Shown: positions 37,130-45,697, numbered from the stretch's first letter. The stretch is 64,000 nt of DNA from Acidobacteria bacterium Ga0077522 (GCA_001464065.1 LNDN01000002.1:1-64000); one strand, 5' to 3'. Notes: generated by a model from the sequence alone, not told the origin. Translations and numbers: made by a program.

Positions 37130-38014
37130 TCAGGCCAGCCTTTCGGCGACGCGCAGCTTGGCGCTGCGCGCACGGGGGTTCTGCGCGATCTCCTCGTCGG
37201 AGGCTTCGAGCGGACGACGGGTGAGCAGACTGATCAGCGGCGCGTCGGCCTGCGCGAGGGCGCGGAACGTGTGCTTGACGATCCGATCCTCGAGCGAGTG
37301 GAACGCGATGATGGCGAGCCGCGCGCCGGCGAGCAGGCGACTGACGGCCAGGCGGATGAAGTCCTCGAGGCCCTCGAGCTCGCGGTTGACCCAGATCCGC
37401 AGGGCCTGGAACGTGCGCGTCGCCGGGTCGATGCGCTGCCAGCCCCGCGTGGGGACGGCGCGGCGCACGATGGCGGCGAGCTGGCCGGTGGTCTCGATCG
37501 GCCCGGTCTCCCGGGCACGGACGATGCCGCGCGCGATGCGGCGCGAGAAGCGCTCCTCGCCGTACTGGTAGATGATGTCGGCGAGCGCCGTTTCCTCGAC
37601 GGTCTGGAGCAGCGCCGCGGCGGTCAGGCCGCTGTCGCGATCCATCCGCATGTCGAGCGGCGCGTCGGCGCGAAAACTGAATCCCCGCGCGGCATCGTCC
37701 AACTGCATGGAGGAGACGCCGAGGTCGGCGAGGATGCCGCCGTCGACCAGCGGGATGCCGCGGGCGTCGAGAACCGCACCGAGGGAGCGGTAGTCGGCGT
37801 GGACCATGTCGACGCGGTCGAGACGGTCGTGCAGCGACTCGGCGGCGAGCGCCAGCGCCGAGCGGTCGCGATCGAACCCGAGGACACGGCTGGCGCCGGC
37901 CTCCAGCAGGGCGCGGGTGTGCCCGCCCGCACCCAGCGTGCAGTCGACGAACAGGCCCCCGCGAGCGGGTGCCAGCTGGCTGATGACCTCCGCGACTAGT
38001 ACCGGTGCGTGCAT
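37130..38014 (-). CDS. rsmH: 16S rRNA (cytosine-1402-N4) methyltransferase RsmH
   Basis: A 294-residue SAM methyltransferase (MraW) modifying C1402 of 16S rRNA at the P site. Motifs: HAPVLVAEV at the N-terminus, DCTLGAGGHTRALLE for SAM binding, DLGVSSMQLDDAARGFSF and the terminal FHSLEDRIVKHTFR. It lies seven bases after mraZ. Confidence 0.96.
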   Translation of the reverse strand: MHAPVLVAEVISQLAPARGGLFVDCTLGAGGHTRALLEAGASRVLGFDRDRSALALAAESLHDRLDRVDMVHADYRSLGAVLDARGIPLVDGGILADLGVSSMQLDDAARGFSFRADAPLDMRMDRDSGLTAAALLQTVEETALADIIYQYGEERFSRRIARGIVRARETGPIETTGQLAAIVRRAVPTRGWQRIDPATRTFQALRIWVNRELEGLEDFIRLAVSRLLAGARLAIIAFHSLEDRIVKHTFRALAQADAPLISLLTRRPLEASDEEIAQNPRARSAKLRVAERLA

Positions 38015-38021
38015 GACGCTG

Positions 38022-38471
38022 TCAGATCCCCAGGGCGGCGAGGTCGGCGAGATGGGTGTCGTTCAATCCGTCGGACAGGACCTTGGACCGGAGGCGGTCG
38101 CTGTTCCACACGTCGAGGCAGTTCTGGAGGCCGAGCACGTCCACGTCGGCGGACGCCCCGGCAGCTTCGCGGAGATGAGGAGGGATGACCACGCGTCCCT
38201 GGGCATCGAATTCGGCCAGCTGGCCCCAGTAGGACGTCGTCATTTCGAAGGATTTGCGGGCCTGGTTCATCTGGGGCACGGCGCGGAGCTTTTCCTCGAT
38301 CGCTTCCCAGACCTTGAGGGGGTACAGACGGACGAATTCCCCAGTGGGAGACAAGCTGGTCAGGTACAGCCCCGGCCCGAACTCCGCTTCGATGTGCGCA
38401 CGGAATGCGCTGGGCACCTTGAGGCGCCCCTTGTCATCAATCTTGGTTGAAATGCGTCCGCGGAGCACCAC
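38022..38471 (-). CDS. mraZ: Transcriptional regulator MraZ
   Basis: A 149-residue protein with two SpoVT/AbrB-type DNA-binding repeats, TKIDDKGRLKVPSAFR and AEFDAQGRVVIPPHLR. MraZ forms a ring and represses its own dcw operon by binding short direct repeats upstream. Tandem GTGs at 38471 and 38468 are both usable; GGAGAG precedes them. The four GTGGN boxes at 38467-38501 show where it probably binds. It is the first gene of the 14-gene cluster. Confidence 0.95.
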   Translation of the reverse strand: MVLRGRISTKIDDKGRLKVPSAFRAHIEAEFGPGLYLTSLSPTGEFVRLYPLKVWEAIEEKLRAVPQMNQARKSFEMTTSYWGQLAEFDAQGRVVIPPHLREAAGASADVDVLGLQNCLDVWNSDRLRSKVLSDGLNDTHLADLAALGI

Positions 38472-38501
38472 GACTCTCCACTTTGGTCCACTTTGGTCCA
38501 C
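38467..38501 (-). promoter_or_regulatory. MraZ operator, four boxes with 10-bp period
   Basis: Read on the minus strand, GTGGA occurs at 38501-38497, 38491-38487 and 38481-38477, and GTGGT at 38471-38467. Each is separated by five bases (CCAAA, CCAAA, GAGTC). Known MraZ sites are tandem TGGG-type pentamers with the same period. The first box covers the predicted transcription start and the last covers the mraZ start codons, so binding should block the operon. Confidence 0.75.
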
Positions 38502-38505
38502 GCCG

Positions 38506-38534
38506 AGAATAGGCACACGGCCTGCGGGTGTCAA
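38506..38534 (-). promoter_or_regulatory. dcw operon promoter
   Basis: Minus strand TTGACA (38534-38529, perfect -35), a 17-base spacer, and TATTCT (38511-38506) as -10. The predicted start near 38499 falls in the first MraZ box. It is the best sigma-70-like promoter in the window. Confidence 0.8.
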
Positions 38535-38605
38535 CTGGTAGTTCTCGGAAACTCCTGAGCCGGAAGGACTTCGCCTTAGTTTCGCCACCCGGCGCGTGCT
38601 AGGAT

Positions 38606-39685
38606 GTGCGCCGCTTGGCCCTGACGGTTCTCGTCTGTGAAGCGCAGGTGCCCTTCGTGCGCGGGGGGGCCGAGGCGCTGGTGCGCGAGCTGGTTCGCCA
38701 GCTGGAGATGCACGGCTGTCTCGTCGAGCGCGTCAGCGTGCCCTTCAAGTGGTACCCCAAGACCGAGCTCATGGCCCATGCGGCGGCGTGGCGGCTGCTG
38801 GACCTGTCCGAGAGCTGCGGACGCCCGATCGACCTGGTCATCCCCACCAAGTTCCCGACCTACTGCGTGCGCCATCCGCGGAAGGTGGCCTGGCTGATGC
38901 ACCAGTACCGGGCCGCCTACGACCTCTGCGGCACCGAGTACGCCGATTTCGACCATCGGGAAGAGGACACGGCGGTCCGGGAGCAGATCCGGGCGCTCGA
39001 CCGCGAGATGCTCGGGGAGTGTGCCGGCGTCTACACCATCTCGCGCACGACGTCCGACCGGTTGACCCGCTTCAACGGGGTGCCGTCCACCCCCCTCTAC
39101 CACCCGTCGCCGCTGGCCCCGAAGCTGCGGCCCGGCCCGTACGGCGACTACTTTCTCTCCGTGGGCCGGCTGGAGACGGTGAAGCGGGTGGAGTTGGCCA
39201 TCTCGGCGATGGCCCACGTCCCGGCCCCGATGCGTCTGCTCGTGGCCGGTGAGGGCACGTTCCGGCACGGCCTCGAGCGCCGGATCGAGGAGCTGGACCT
39301 CGGGGATCGCGTGCGCCTGCTCGGCGCGGTGGACGAGCCGACACTCGTCGAGCTCTACGCCGGGGCACGGGGGGTGGTGTTCGCGCCCTTCGACGAGGAC
39401 TACGGCTACGTCACGCTCGAAGCGTTCGAGGCGCGCAAGCCGGTGGTCACGGCCACCGACAGCGGCGGCGTGCTCGAGTTCGTCAGCCACGGCGTCAACG
39501 GGCTGGTCAGCGAGCCGGACGCGGCGGCCCTGGGCGCCTGCCTCGCCGATCTGGCAGACCGCCCCGACCGCGCCGCCGCCCTTGGTGAGGCGGGGTACGA
39601 TAGCACCCGCGCGATCTCCTGGGACGGGGTCGTCGCCGCGCTCATCGCCGGTCCGGCGCGACGCGATCCATCGCCCGCTGCCTGA
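38606..39685 (+). CDS. Glycosyltransferase family 4 protein
   Basis: A 359-residue GT-B retaining glycosyltransferase. The N-domain has QVPFVRGGAEALV; the C-domain has SVGRLETVKRVELAI and the EX7E-like nucleotide-sugar segment EDYGYVTLEAFEARKPVV. GTG 38606 gives the longest form, but TAGGAT at 38600-38605 is an extended -10 candidate, which would favour TTG 38615. It is divergent from mraZ and is the first of six tightly packed glycan genes. Donor and acceptor are unknown. Confidence 0.88.
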   Translation: MRRLALTVLVCEAQVPFVRGGAEALVRELVRQLEMHGCLVERVSVPFKWYPKTELMAHAAAWRLLDLSESCGRPIDLVIPTKFPTYCVRHPRKVAWLMHQYRAAYDLCGTEYADFDHREEDTAVREQIRALDREMLGECAGVYTISRTTSDRLTRFNGVPSTPLYHPSPLAPKLRPGPYGDYFLSVGRLETVKRVELAISAMAHVPAPMRLLVAGEGTFRHGLERRIEELDLGDRVRLLGAVDEPTLVELYAGARGVVFAPFDEDYGYVTLEAFEARKPVVTATDSGGVLEFVSHGVNGLVSEPDAAALGACLADLADRPDRAAALGEAGYDSTRAISWDGVVAALIAGPARRDPSPAA

Positions 39686-39689
39686 CATC

Positions 39690-40550
39690 GTGGCCGCCCC
39701 CGACTCCGTGTCCGTCCTCATCCCGGCCTACAACGAAGGGCCTGTCGTCGGCGAGGTGATCCTCGCCCTCCGGGCCGCGGCCGCGTGGCACGAGATCCTG
39801 CTGGTGGACGATGGGTCGTCGGATGACACGGCCGCGTCGGCCGAAGCCGCGGGCGCACGCGTGCTGCGGCACCCCTACAACAAGGGCAACGGGGCCGCGG
39901 TGAAGACCGGCATTCGTGCCGCCACGGGTGAGTTCGTCCTCGTGATCGACGGCGACGGGCAGCACAAGCCCGAGGACGCCTGCCGCGTCGTCGACCAGCT
40001 CGGCGCCTACGACCTGGTCGTCGGCGCCCGGGCGGGCCACACCCAGGCCACCGGCGTCCGTCGCGCCGGCAATGGGCTGCTCAATGCGTTTGCGACCTAC
40101 ATGACGGGCCGGGAGATTCCCGATCTGACGTCGGGGTTCCGGGGCGCGAGGCGGTCGATCCTGCGCGAGTTCCTCCATCTGATCCCCAACGGCTTCTCGA
40201 CCCCGACCACGACGACGCTGGCGTTCATCAAGGCAGGCTACAGCGTCGCGTTCCTGCCGATCGAGGCGCGCCAGCGGACCGGCGTCTCGAAGATCCGGCT
40301 CGCGCGCGACGGCACCAAGTTCCTGCTGATCATCCTGAAGATCGTCACGATCTTCAGTCCGATGAAGATCTTCCTGCCGGTGAGCGTCAGTGCGTGCCTG
40401 CTCGGCCTCCTGTACGGCGCCTGGACGGTCACGGTCTCTGGCCGCATCGCCAACGGCGCCGTCCTGCTGTTGATGCTCTCGGTGCTCGTGTTCCTCGTCG
40501 GTCTGGTCTCCGAGCAGATCTCGGCGTTGCGCTTCGAGGGACGCGGATGA
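39690..40550 (+). CDS. Family 2 glycosyltransferase with C-terminal membrane helices
   Basis: A 286-residue GT-A enzyme. The donor site has LIPAYNEGPVVGEV, LVDDGSSDDT and IDGDGQHKPED. After the catalytic domain (to about residue 215) come two hydrophobic helices (ACLLGLLYGAWTVTV and LLLMLSVLVFLVGLV), as in dolichyl/undecaprenyl-phosphate glucosyltransferases that charge the lipid carrier. The GTG start comes four bases after the GT4 stop, and its stop overlaps the next gene by four bases. Confidence 0.88.
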   Translation: MAAPDSVSVLIPAYNEGPVVGEVILALRAAAAWHEILLVDDGSSDDTAASAEAAGARVLRHPYNKGNGAAVKTGIRAATGEFVLVIDGDGQHKPEDACRVVDQLGAYDLVVGARAGHTQATGVRRAGNGLLNAFATYMTGREIPDLTSGFRGARRSILREFLHLIPNGFSTPTTTTLAFIKAGYSVAFLPIEARQRTGVSKIRLARDGTKFLLIILKIVTIFSPMKIFLPVSVSACLLGLLYGAWTVTVSGRIANGAVLLLMLSVLVFLVGLVSEQISALRFEGRG

Positions 40551-41290
40551 CGACGCCCCCACGCGTGCTGGTCGTCACCCCGACGTACAACGAGCGCGAC
40601 AACCTGCCGGTGCTGGTGCGGCAGGTGATCGCGCGTGGCCCCCACTTCTCGATCCTGGTGGTGGACGATGCGTCGCCCGACGGCACGGGGGCCATCGCCG
40701 ATGCCCTGGCCGCGGAGTTCCCGGGCCGCGTGCAGGTGCTGCACCGGACCGGCAAGCGCGGGCTCGGGCGGTCCTACGTCGATGCCCTCTCGCTGGCGGT
40801 CACGCAGGACGTCGACATCGTCTGCCAGATGGACGCCGACTTCTCGCACGACCCGCAGTACCTGCCGGCGCTGGTGGAGGGCGTCACGGCCGGCGGGCTC
40901 GACCTGGTGATCGGGTCGCGCTACCTGCACGGCGTCAGCGTCGTCAACTGGCCACTCAGCCGCCTGATTCTCAGCACCTTCGCCAACCGGTACGTGCGCG
41001 TCATCACCGGGCTGCCGGCCCGCGACTGCACGAGCGGCTACCGCTGCTGGCGGCGCGAGGCCCTCGCCAGGCTGCCGCTCGAGCGGTTCGTCTCGGATGG
41101 CTACGCGTTCCTCGTCGAGATGCTGTTCGAGGCCATGGGGGCCGGCTGCCGCATAGGCGAGGTGCCGATCATCTACGTCGAGCGGCGCGAGGGGCAGTCG
41201 AAGATGTCGAAGAGCGTGATCCTGGAGTCGGTCTTCGTGCCCTGGCGCCTCGTGGCGCGGCACCCGTCGTGGCGCGGGCGCCGCGGTTGA
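40547..41290 (+). CDS. Polyprenol-phosphate mannosyltransferase-like GT2
   Basis: A 247-residue soluble GT2 enzyme of the DPM1 type. Motifs: VVTPTYNERDNLPVLV, VVDDASPDGTG, QMDADFSHDP and the acceptor-loop segment DCTSGYRCWRREAL. It would transfer a hexose from a nucleotide sugar to polyprenyl phosphate, giving donors for membrane GT-C enzymes. No membrane helix is present. ATGA coupling with the previous gene fixes the start. Confidence 0.9.
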   Translation: MTTPPRVLVVTPTYNERDNLPVLVRQVIARGPHFSILVVDDASPDGTGAIADALAAEFPGRVQVLHRTGKRGLGRSYVDALSLAVTQDVDIVCQMDADFSHDPQYLPALVEGVTAGGLDLVIGSRYLHGVSVVNWPLSRLILSTFANRYVRVITGLPARDCTSGYRCWRREALARLPLERFVSDGYAFLVEMLFEAMGAGCRIGEVPIIYVERREGQSKMSKSVILESVFVPWRLVARHPSWRGRRG

Positions 41291-41318
41291 GGTGTGTGCT
41301 AAGGTTGCCTGTTCGGGT

Positions 41319-42071
41319 ATGCCAGACACTCCTGCCAGAACGCCTGCCGGCCTGAGCATCTTCTTCCCGGCCTACAACGACAGCGGCACCATCGCGAGCA
41401 TGGTGGTGTCGGCGTTGCTGGCCGCGCGTGCGCTCACGCCCGACCACGAGGTCATCGTGGTCAACGACGGCAGCAAGGACAACACGCCGCAGATCCTCGA
41501 CGAACTGGCGCGGATGTACCCGCAGGTGCGCATCGTCCATCACCCGGTCAATCGCGGCTATGGCGGGGCGCTGCGCAGCGGCTTTGCCGCGGCCACCAAG
41601 GACTACGTCTTCTACACCGACGGCGATGCGCAGTACGACCCGTCGGAGGTCACGCTGCTGTGGCAGCGGCTCGGCCCCGACGTGGATCTGGTCAATGGCT
41701 ACAAGATCGCCCGCTCCGATCCGTTCCACCGCATCGTCATCGGCCGGCTGTACCACCACACGGTGCGGCTGCTGTTCGGGCTCGGCGTGCGTGACGTCGA
41801 CTGCGACTTCCGCCTGATGCGGCGATCGATCTTCGACACCGTCACGCTGACCAAGAACAGCGGCGTGATCTGCCTGGAGTTGATGAAGAAGATCACCGAC
41901 GCCGGCTTCCGGATCGCCGAGGTGCCGGTGCACCACTACCACCGGGCCTACGGCAAGTCGCAGTTCTTCAACTTCCGCCGCATCTTCCGCACCGGGATGG
42001 ACGTGCTGCGGCTCTGGTACGACCTGGTGATCCGCAAGGACCACCCGCCGGCCTCGCAGGCGAAGGGATGA
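41319..42071 (+). CDS. Family 2 glycosyltransferase
   Basis: A 250-residue GT2 protein with FFPAYNDSGTIASMV, VVNDGSKDNT and the DXD-type YTDGDAQYDPSE. The segment DVDCDFRLMRR and the end KSQFFNFRRIFRTG place it with the polyprenyl-phosphate sugar synthases, although the C-terminal helices are missing. TAAGGT at 41300-41305 with TG before it is a possible internal extended -10. The ATG 41319 is preferred to the GTG at 41292. Its stop overlaps the SDR start by four bases. Confidence 0.88.
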   Translation: MPDTPARTPAGLSIFFPAYNDSGTIASMVVSALLAARALTPDHEVIVVNDGSKDNTPQILDELARMYPQVRIVHHPVNRGYGGALRSGFAAATKDYVFYTDGDAQYDPSEVTLLWQRLGPDVDLVNGYKIARSDPFHRIVIGRLYHHTVRLLFGLGVRDVDCDFRLMRRSIFDTVTLTKNSGVICLELMKKITDAGFRIAEVPVHHYHRAYGKSQFFNFRRIFRTGMDVLRLWYDLVIRKDHPPASQAKG

Positions 42072-43063
42072 CCGACTACCGCGCGTACTACGCCGGACGT
42101 CCCGTGATGATCACGGGCGGCCTCGGGTTCATCGGCAGCAACCTGGCGCGGCAGCTGGTCGACCTCGGCGCCGACGTCCTGCTGGTGGACTCGCTGATCC
42201 CGGACTACGGCGGCTCGCTCGAGAACATCCGCGGCATCGACGACCGCGTCCGCGTCAACATCGCCGACATCCGTCAGCAGACGACGATGAACTACCTCGT
42301 GCAGGGGCGCGAGGTCATCTTCAACCTGGCGGGCCAGGTCAGCCACATCGACAGCATGCGGGATCCGTACACGGATCTCGAGATCAACTGCCGCAGCCAG
42401 ATGACGGTGCTCGAGGCCTGCCGGCGCAACAACCCCGCCGTGAAGGTCGTCTTCGCCGGCACGCGCCAGATCTACGGCAAGCCGGACTACCTGCCAGTGG
42501 ACGAGAACCACCTGGTGCGCCCGACCGACATCAATGGCATCAACAAGGCCGCCGGCGAGCAGTATCACCTCGTCTACAACAACGTCTTCGGCGTCAGAGC
42601 CTGCTCGCTCCGGCTGACCAACTGCTACGGCCCGCGACAGCTCGTGAAGCACAACCGGCAGGGGTTCGTCGGCTGGTTCATCCGCCGCATCGTCGAGGAC
42701 CAGGAGATCGAGATCTTCGGTGATGGCCTGCAGATGCGCGACTTCGTCTACGTCGACGACGCGTGCGACGCGTTCCTGCGCGCGGGCGCCATGGATGCGT
42801 GCAACGGGCAGGCGTTCAACGTGGGCGGACTCGAGCCGATCAAGCACCGGGACCTCGTCGAGCTGATGATCGAGGTGGCCAACTCGGGCCGGCGGCGCTA
42901 CGTCGAGTGGCCGGCCGAGAAGAAGGCGATCGACATCGGCAGCTTCTACACCGACTCCACGCGCTTCCGCACGACCGCCGGCTGGGAGCCCGCCGTGACC
43001 CTGCGCGAGGGCCTCACGCGCACCATCGCGTTCTACCGCGAACACCTGCAGCGCTACCTCTGA
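42068..43063 (+). CDS. NAD-dependent epimerase/dehydratase (extended SDR), Tyr-less
   Basis: A 331-residue extended short-chain dehydrogenase that should act on a nucleotide sugar. The dinucleotide loop is ITGGLGFIGSNLA. The usual YXXXK catalytic pair is N156-G-I-N-K160, so the Tyr is replaced by Asn while the Lys is kept; the rest of the fold (RLTNCYGPRQ, DGLQMRDFVYVDD) is intact. I believe this NGINK form recurs in bacterial clusters, but its chemistry cannot be read from sequence. It sits between a GT2 and an aminotransferase, so it probably makes the keto- or epimerised sugar for them. Confidence 0.88.
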   Translation: MTDYRAYYAGRPVMITGGLGFIGSNLARQLVDLGADVLLVDSLIPDYGGSLENIRGIDDRVRVNIADIRQQTTMNYLVQGREVIFNLAGQVSHIDSMRDPYTDLEINCRSQMTVLEACRRNNPAVKVVFAGTRQIYGKPDYLPVDENHLVRPTDINGINKAAGEQYHLVYNNVFGVRACSLRLTNCYGPRQLVKHNRQGFVGWFIRRIVEDQEIEIFGDGLQMRDFVYVDDACDAFLRAGAMDACNGQAFNVGGLEPIKHRDLVELMIEVANSGRRRYVEWPAEKKAIDIGSFYTDSTRFRTTAGWEPAVTLREGLTRTIAFYREHLQRYL

Positions 43064-44163
43064 TGACTGCTCCGGACGTACGGGTGCCGTTCCTGTCGCT
43101 CAAGCCGGGTGACGATGCCGACGCGCTGCGCGGCGCGGTCAATCGCGTCATCGACCGCGGCTGGTTCATCCTGGGGCCGGAGCTCGAGGCGTTCGAGGCC
43201 GAGTTCGCGGCGGCGGCGGGCGCCGGGCATGCCATCGGCGTGAACACGGGCACCGACGCCATCGCGCTGCTCCTGCGCGGCATGGGCATCGGCCCGGGCG
43301 ACGAGGTGATCACGGCGCCGCTCTCGGCCGCCTACACGGCGCTGGCGGTGATGATGGCCGGGGCCCGGCCCGTCTTCGCCGACATCGACCCCGAGCGCCA
43401 CACCATCTCGCCGGCCGCCGTCGAGGCGGCGATCACGTCGCGCACGGCGGCCATCATGCCGGTCCACCTCTACGGCCAGGCCGCGGACATGACGGCCATC
43501 GCGGCCATCGCGGCGCGGCACGGGTTGGCGATCGTGGAGGACGCCGCGCAGGCGCATCTGGCCTCGTGCGAGGGACGCCCAGTGGGGTCGTTCGGCGCCG
43601 GCGCCGCGTTCAGCTTCTATCCGACCAAGAACCTCGGCGCCCTCGGCGACGGTGGCGCCATCACGGTGCACGACGCCGCCCTGGCCGACCGACTCCGCCG
43701 CCTGCGCAATGGCGGACAGCGGACGACGTATCAGCACGACGAGTTCGGCGTGAACTCGCGCCTGGACGAGATGCAGGCCGCCATCCTGCGGGAGCGACTG
43801 CAGCGGCTGCCCGCCTGGACGGAGCAGCGCCGGGCCCTGGCGGCGCACTACCGGATGCGGCTCGAGGGCGCCCCGGTCCATGTGCCACGGGAGTTCGACG
43901 CCGGCCACGTCTACCACCTGTTCGTCGTCCGCACGGCGCAGCGGGAGGCCTTCCGGGCCCACCTGGCGAGCCAGGGCGTGCAGACACTGATTCACTACCC
44001 GAAGGCCCTGACCCAGCAGCCGGCGATCCAGAGCGAGGCGCCGGCGACCTGTCCCCACGCCGAGCAGGCGGCCAGCGAGGTGTGCTCGCTGCCGTTGTAT
44101 CCCTCGCTGTCACTGGCTGATGCCGAGCTGGTGGCCTCGGCCGTGATGTCGTTCCGGCCGTAG
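43063..44163 (+). CDS. DegT/DnrJ/EryC1/StrS aminotransferase
   Basis: A 366-residue fold-type I PLP enzyme that aminates a keto sugar nucleotide. Markers: GVNTGTDAIALLLRG, EDAAQAHLA and the Schiff-base K189 in SFYPTKNLGALGDGGA, followed by RNGGQRTTYQHDEFGVNSRLDE in separate blocks. The start overlaps the SDR stop by one base (TGATG). It is the last gene of the operon. Confidence 0.93.
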   Translation: MTAPDVRVPFLSLKPGDDADALRGAVNRVIDRGWFILGPELEAFEAEFAAAAGAGHAIGVNTGTDAIALLLRGMGIGPGDEVITAPLSAAYTALAVMMAGARPVFADIDPERHTISPAAVEAAITSRTAAIMPVHLYGQAADMTAIAAIAARHGLAIVEDAAQAHLASCEGRPVGSFGAGAAFSFYPTKNLGALGDGGAITVHDAALADRLRRLRNGGQRTTYQHDEFGVNSRLDEMQAAILRERLQRLPAWTEQRRALAAHYRMRLEGAPVHVPREFDAGHVYHLFVVRTAQREAFRAHLASQGVQTLIHYPKALTQQPAIQSEAPATCPHAEQAASEVCSLPLYPSLSLADAELVASAVMSFRP

Positions 44164-44181
44164 AGCGCCGACGGACCGTCC

Positions 44182-44187
44182 TATACT
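44182..44187 (+). promoter_or_regulatory. -10 element TATACT before the STN-like gene
   Basis: TATACT lies 58-63 bases before the preferred ATG at 44251, giving an ordinary leader with AGGTGG before the start. No clear -35 is seen. Confidence 0.4.
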
Positions 44188-44250
44188 GGAAGCTCGCGCG
44201 CCCGGCAGTCGACGGTTTCGATGCCCGTGCCGCGCGTCCAGGTGGTCTCC

Positions 44251-45093
44251 ATGCGCCGACGAGTCCTGCTCGCGGCCGCCGTTCTCGTGGCGGCGGCCCT
44301 GCCCGTGTCCGCACAGTCGGTGTCCCTCAGCCTGAAGGACGGCCGAGCCACGCTGATCACGCAGAATGCGACGCCGTCGGCCATCCTCGCGGAGTGGGCC
44401 CGACTGGGCCAGGTCAAGGTCGTCGATGCCGATCGGATTCCCGGCACGCCGCTGACCCTCCGTCTCGAGAACGTCCCGGAGCGCGAGGCCCTCGACATCG
44501 TGCTGCGCGGCGCCGCGGGCTATATCGCCGCTCCGCGCGCCCAGGCGCTGGCCGGCACCCTGTCCCGCTTCGATCGGGTCATCGTCATGGCCGTGTCTCC
44601 CGGCGCGGGTGCCGCGACGCGCGCCAGTGCCTCGGCGCGTCCGGCGGCGATGGCCGCCGTCCAGGCCCCGCCGATCCAGGTCGAGGAAGACATGGCCGAG
44701 GCCCAGCCTGCCGTGATCGACGAGACCCCGGCACCGGCGCCCGGACCGGAGCAGCCCGCCTCCTCCACCAACTTCGACTACGCCAACCCGCAGCGCTACT
44801 TCGCGCAGCGACAGGCCGAACAGCAGGCCGCGGAAGCCGCCCAGCAGCAGCAGGCCCAGCAGCCGTCGGCGACGCCGCTCGGCAACGTCGGGCAGACCAG
44901 CGCGCGGCCGGGGTTCGCGCCGCCGCCGCCCCAGCCGCAGGGCGGGACGGGGGCCGGCAGCGGGCCGTCGCCGGTCAACCCGTATGGGCTGCCTGCCGGG
45001 CAGCAGCCGGGATCCGCCGCCACGCCCTCGACGCTGGAGCCCGACCGGGCCAAGTACATCAACCCGTACTCGCCCTCGCCGCCGCGCCCCTGA
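44251..45093 (+). CDS. Secreted protein with STN-like domain and Gln/Pro-rich tail
   Basis: A 280-residue protein with a signal peptide (MRRRVLL..., cleavage near VSAQ). Residues 30-95 form a small alpha/beta domain (PSAILAEWARLGQVKVVDADRI, LTLRLENVPEREALDIVL split by a short gap) resembling the STN/secretin N0 fold found in secretins and TonB receptors. The remainder is low-complexity Ala/Gln/Pro-rich with NFDYANPQRYFAQRQ. No secretin pore domain follows, so this may be a stand-alone periplasmic adaptor. ATG 44251 follows AGGTGG; ATG 44221 is also possible. Confidence 0.75.
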   Translation: MRRRVLLAAAVLVAAALPVSAQSVSLSLKDGRATLITQNATPSAILAEWARLGQVKVVDADRIPGTPLTLRLENVPEREALDIVLRGAAGYIAAPRAQALAGTLSRFDRVIVMAVSPGAGAATRASASARPAAMAAVQAPPIQVEEDMAEAQPAVIDETPAPAPGPEQPASSTNFDYANPQRYFAQRQAEQQAAEAAQQQQAQQPSATPLGNVGQTSARPGFAPPPPQPQGGTGAGSGPSPVNPYGLPAGQQPGSAATPSTLEPDRAKYINPYSPSPPRP

Positions 45094-45154
45094 CGACGGG
45101 TCGTGGACGCAGGGCCCGGGCGCCGGACTCCGGGTCTTCGTGGCCGGGGCTTAG

Positions 45155-45160
45155 TAGACT
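45155..45160 (+). promoter_or_regulatory. -10 element for leaderless yqeY mRNA
   Basis: TAGACT ends six bases before the ATG at 45167, so transcription should start at the start codon. Confidence 0.55.
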
Positions 45161-45166
45161 GTCGAC

Positions 45167-45628
45167 ATGACAGACGCCACATTGGTTGCGCGCGTGAACG
45201 CCGACCTCGCCACCGCCTTGCGCGCTCGCGAGCAGGAGACCCTCGGCACCCTGCGCATGCTCAAGTCGGCGCTCACGAACAAGCGCGTCGAGGTGATGCG
45301 CGATCTGGAAGACCGCGAAGCCCTGCAGGTGGTGACGACGCTGGTCAAGCAGCGCAAGGACAGCGCGACGCAGTTCGCCGCCGCGGGCCGGGCGGAGCTG
45401 GCCGAGAAGGAACAGCGCGAAGCGGCCATCCTCGAGCGCTACCTGCCCGCGGCCCTGGACGCCTCGGCACTGGCAGCGCTCATCGATCAGGCGGTGACCG
45501 AGTCCGGGGCCACCGGCCCGAAGGACATGGGCAAGGTCATGAAGGTGCTGATGCCCAGGCTGGCCGGGCAGGTGGTCGACGGCAAGGCGGTCAACGACCA
45601 GGTGAAGGCGCGGCTCGGCTCGGCCTGA
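45167..45628 (+). CDS. yqeY: GatB/YqeY-domain protein
   Basis: A 153-residue helical protein homologous to the tail of GatB, the tRNA-dependent amidotransferase subunit. Markers: LRMLKSALTNKRVE, KQRKDSATQFAAAGR, ERYLPA, TGPKDMGKVMKVLMPRLAG. The stand-alone form is widespread and is thought to bind tRNA, but its exact role is unsettled. The gene is cleanly separated from both neighbours. Confidence 0.92.
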   Translation: MTDATLVARVNADLATALRAREQETLGTLRMLKSALTNKRVEVMRDLEDREALQVVTTLVKQRKDSATQFAAAGRAELAEKEQREAAILERYLPAALDASALAALIDQAVTESGATGPKDMGKVMKVLMPRLAGQVVDGKAVNDQVKARLGSA

Positions 45629-45697
45629 CACCAGTCCGCCCCACCCCGGCCGCACGTCAGCCCGTCGCTAAACTTTCTGCTCCGAGGTACGTCATAT

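Noticed and set aside
38472..38588. N-terminal extension of mraZ up to 38588
   Set aside because: It would translate the promoter and operator; MraZ proteins start right before the RGR...DDKGR segment.
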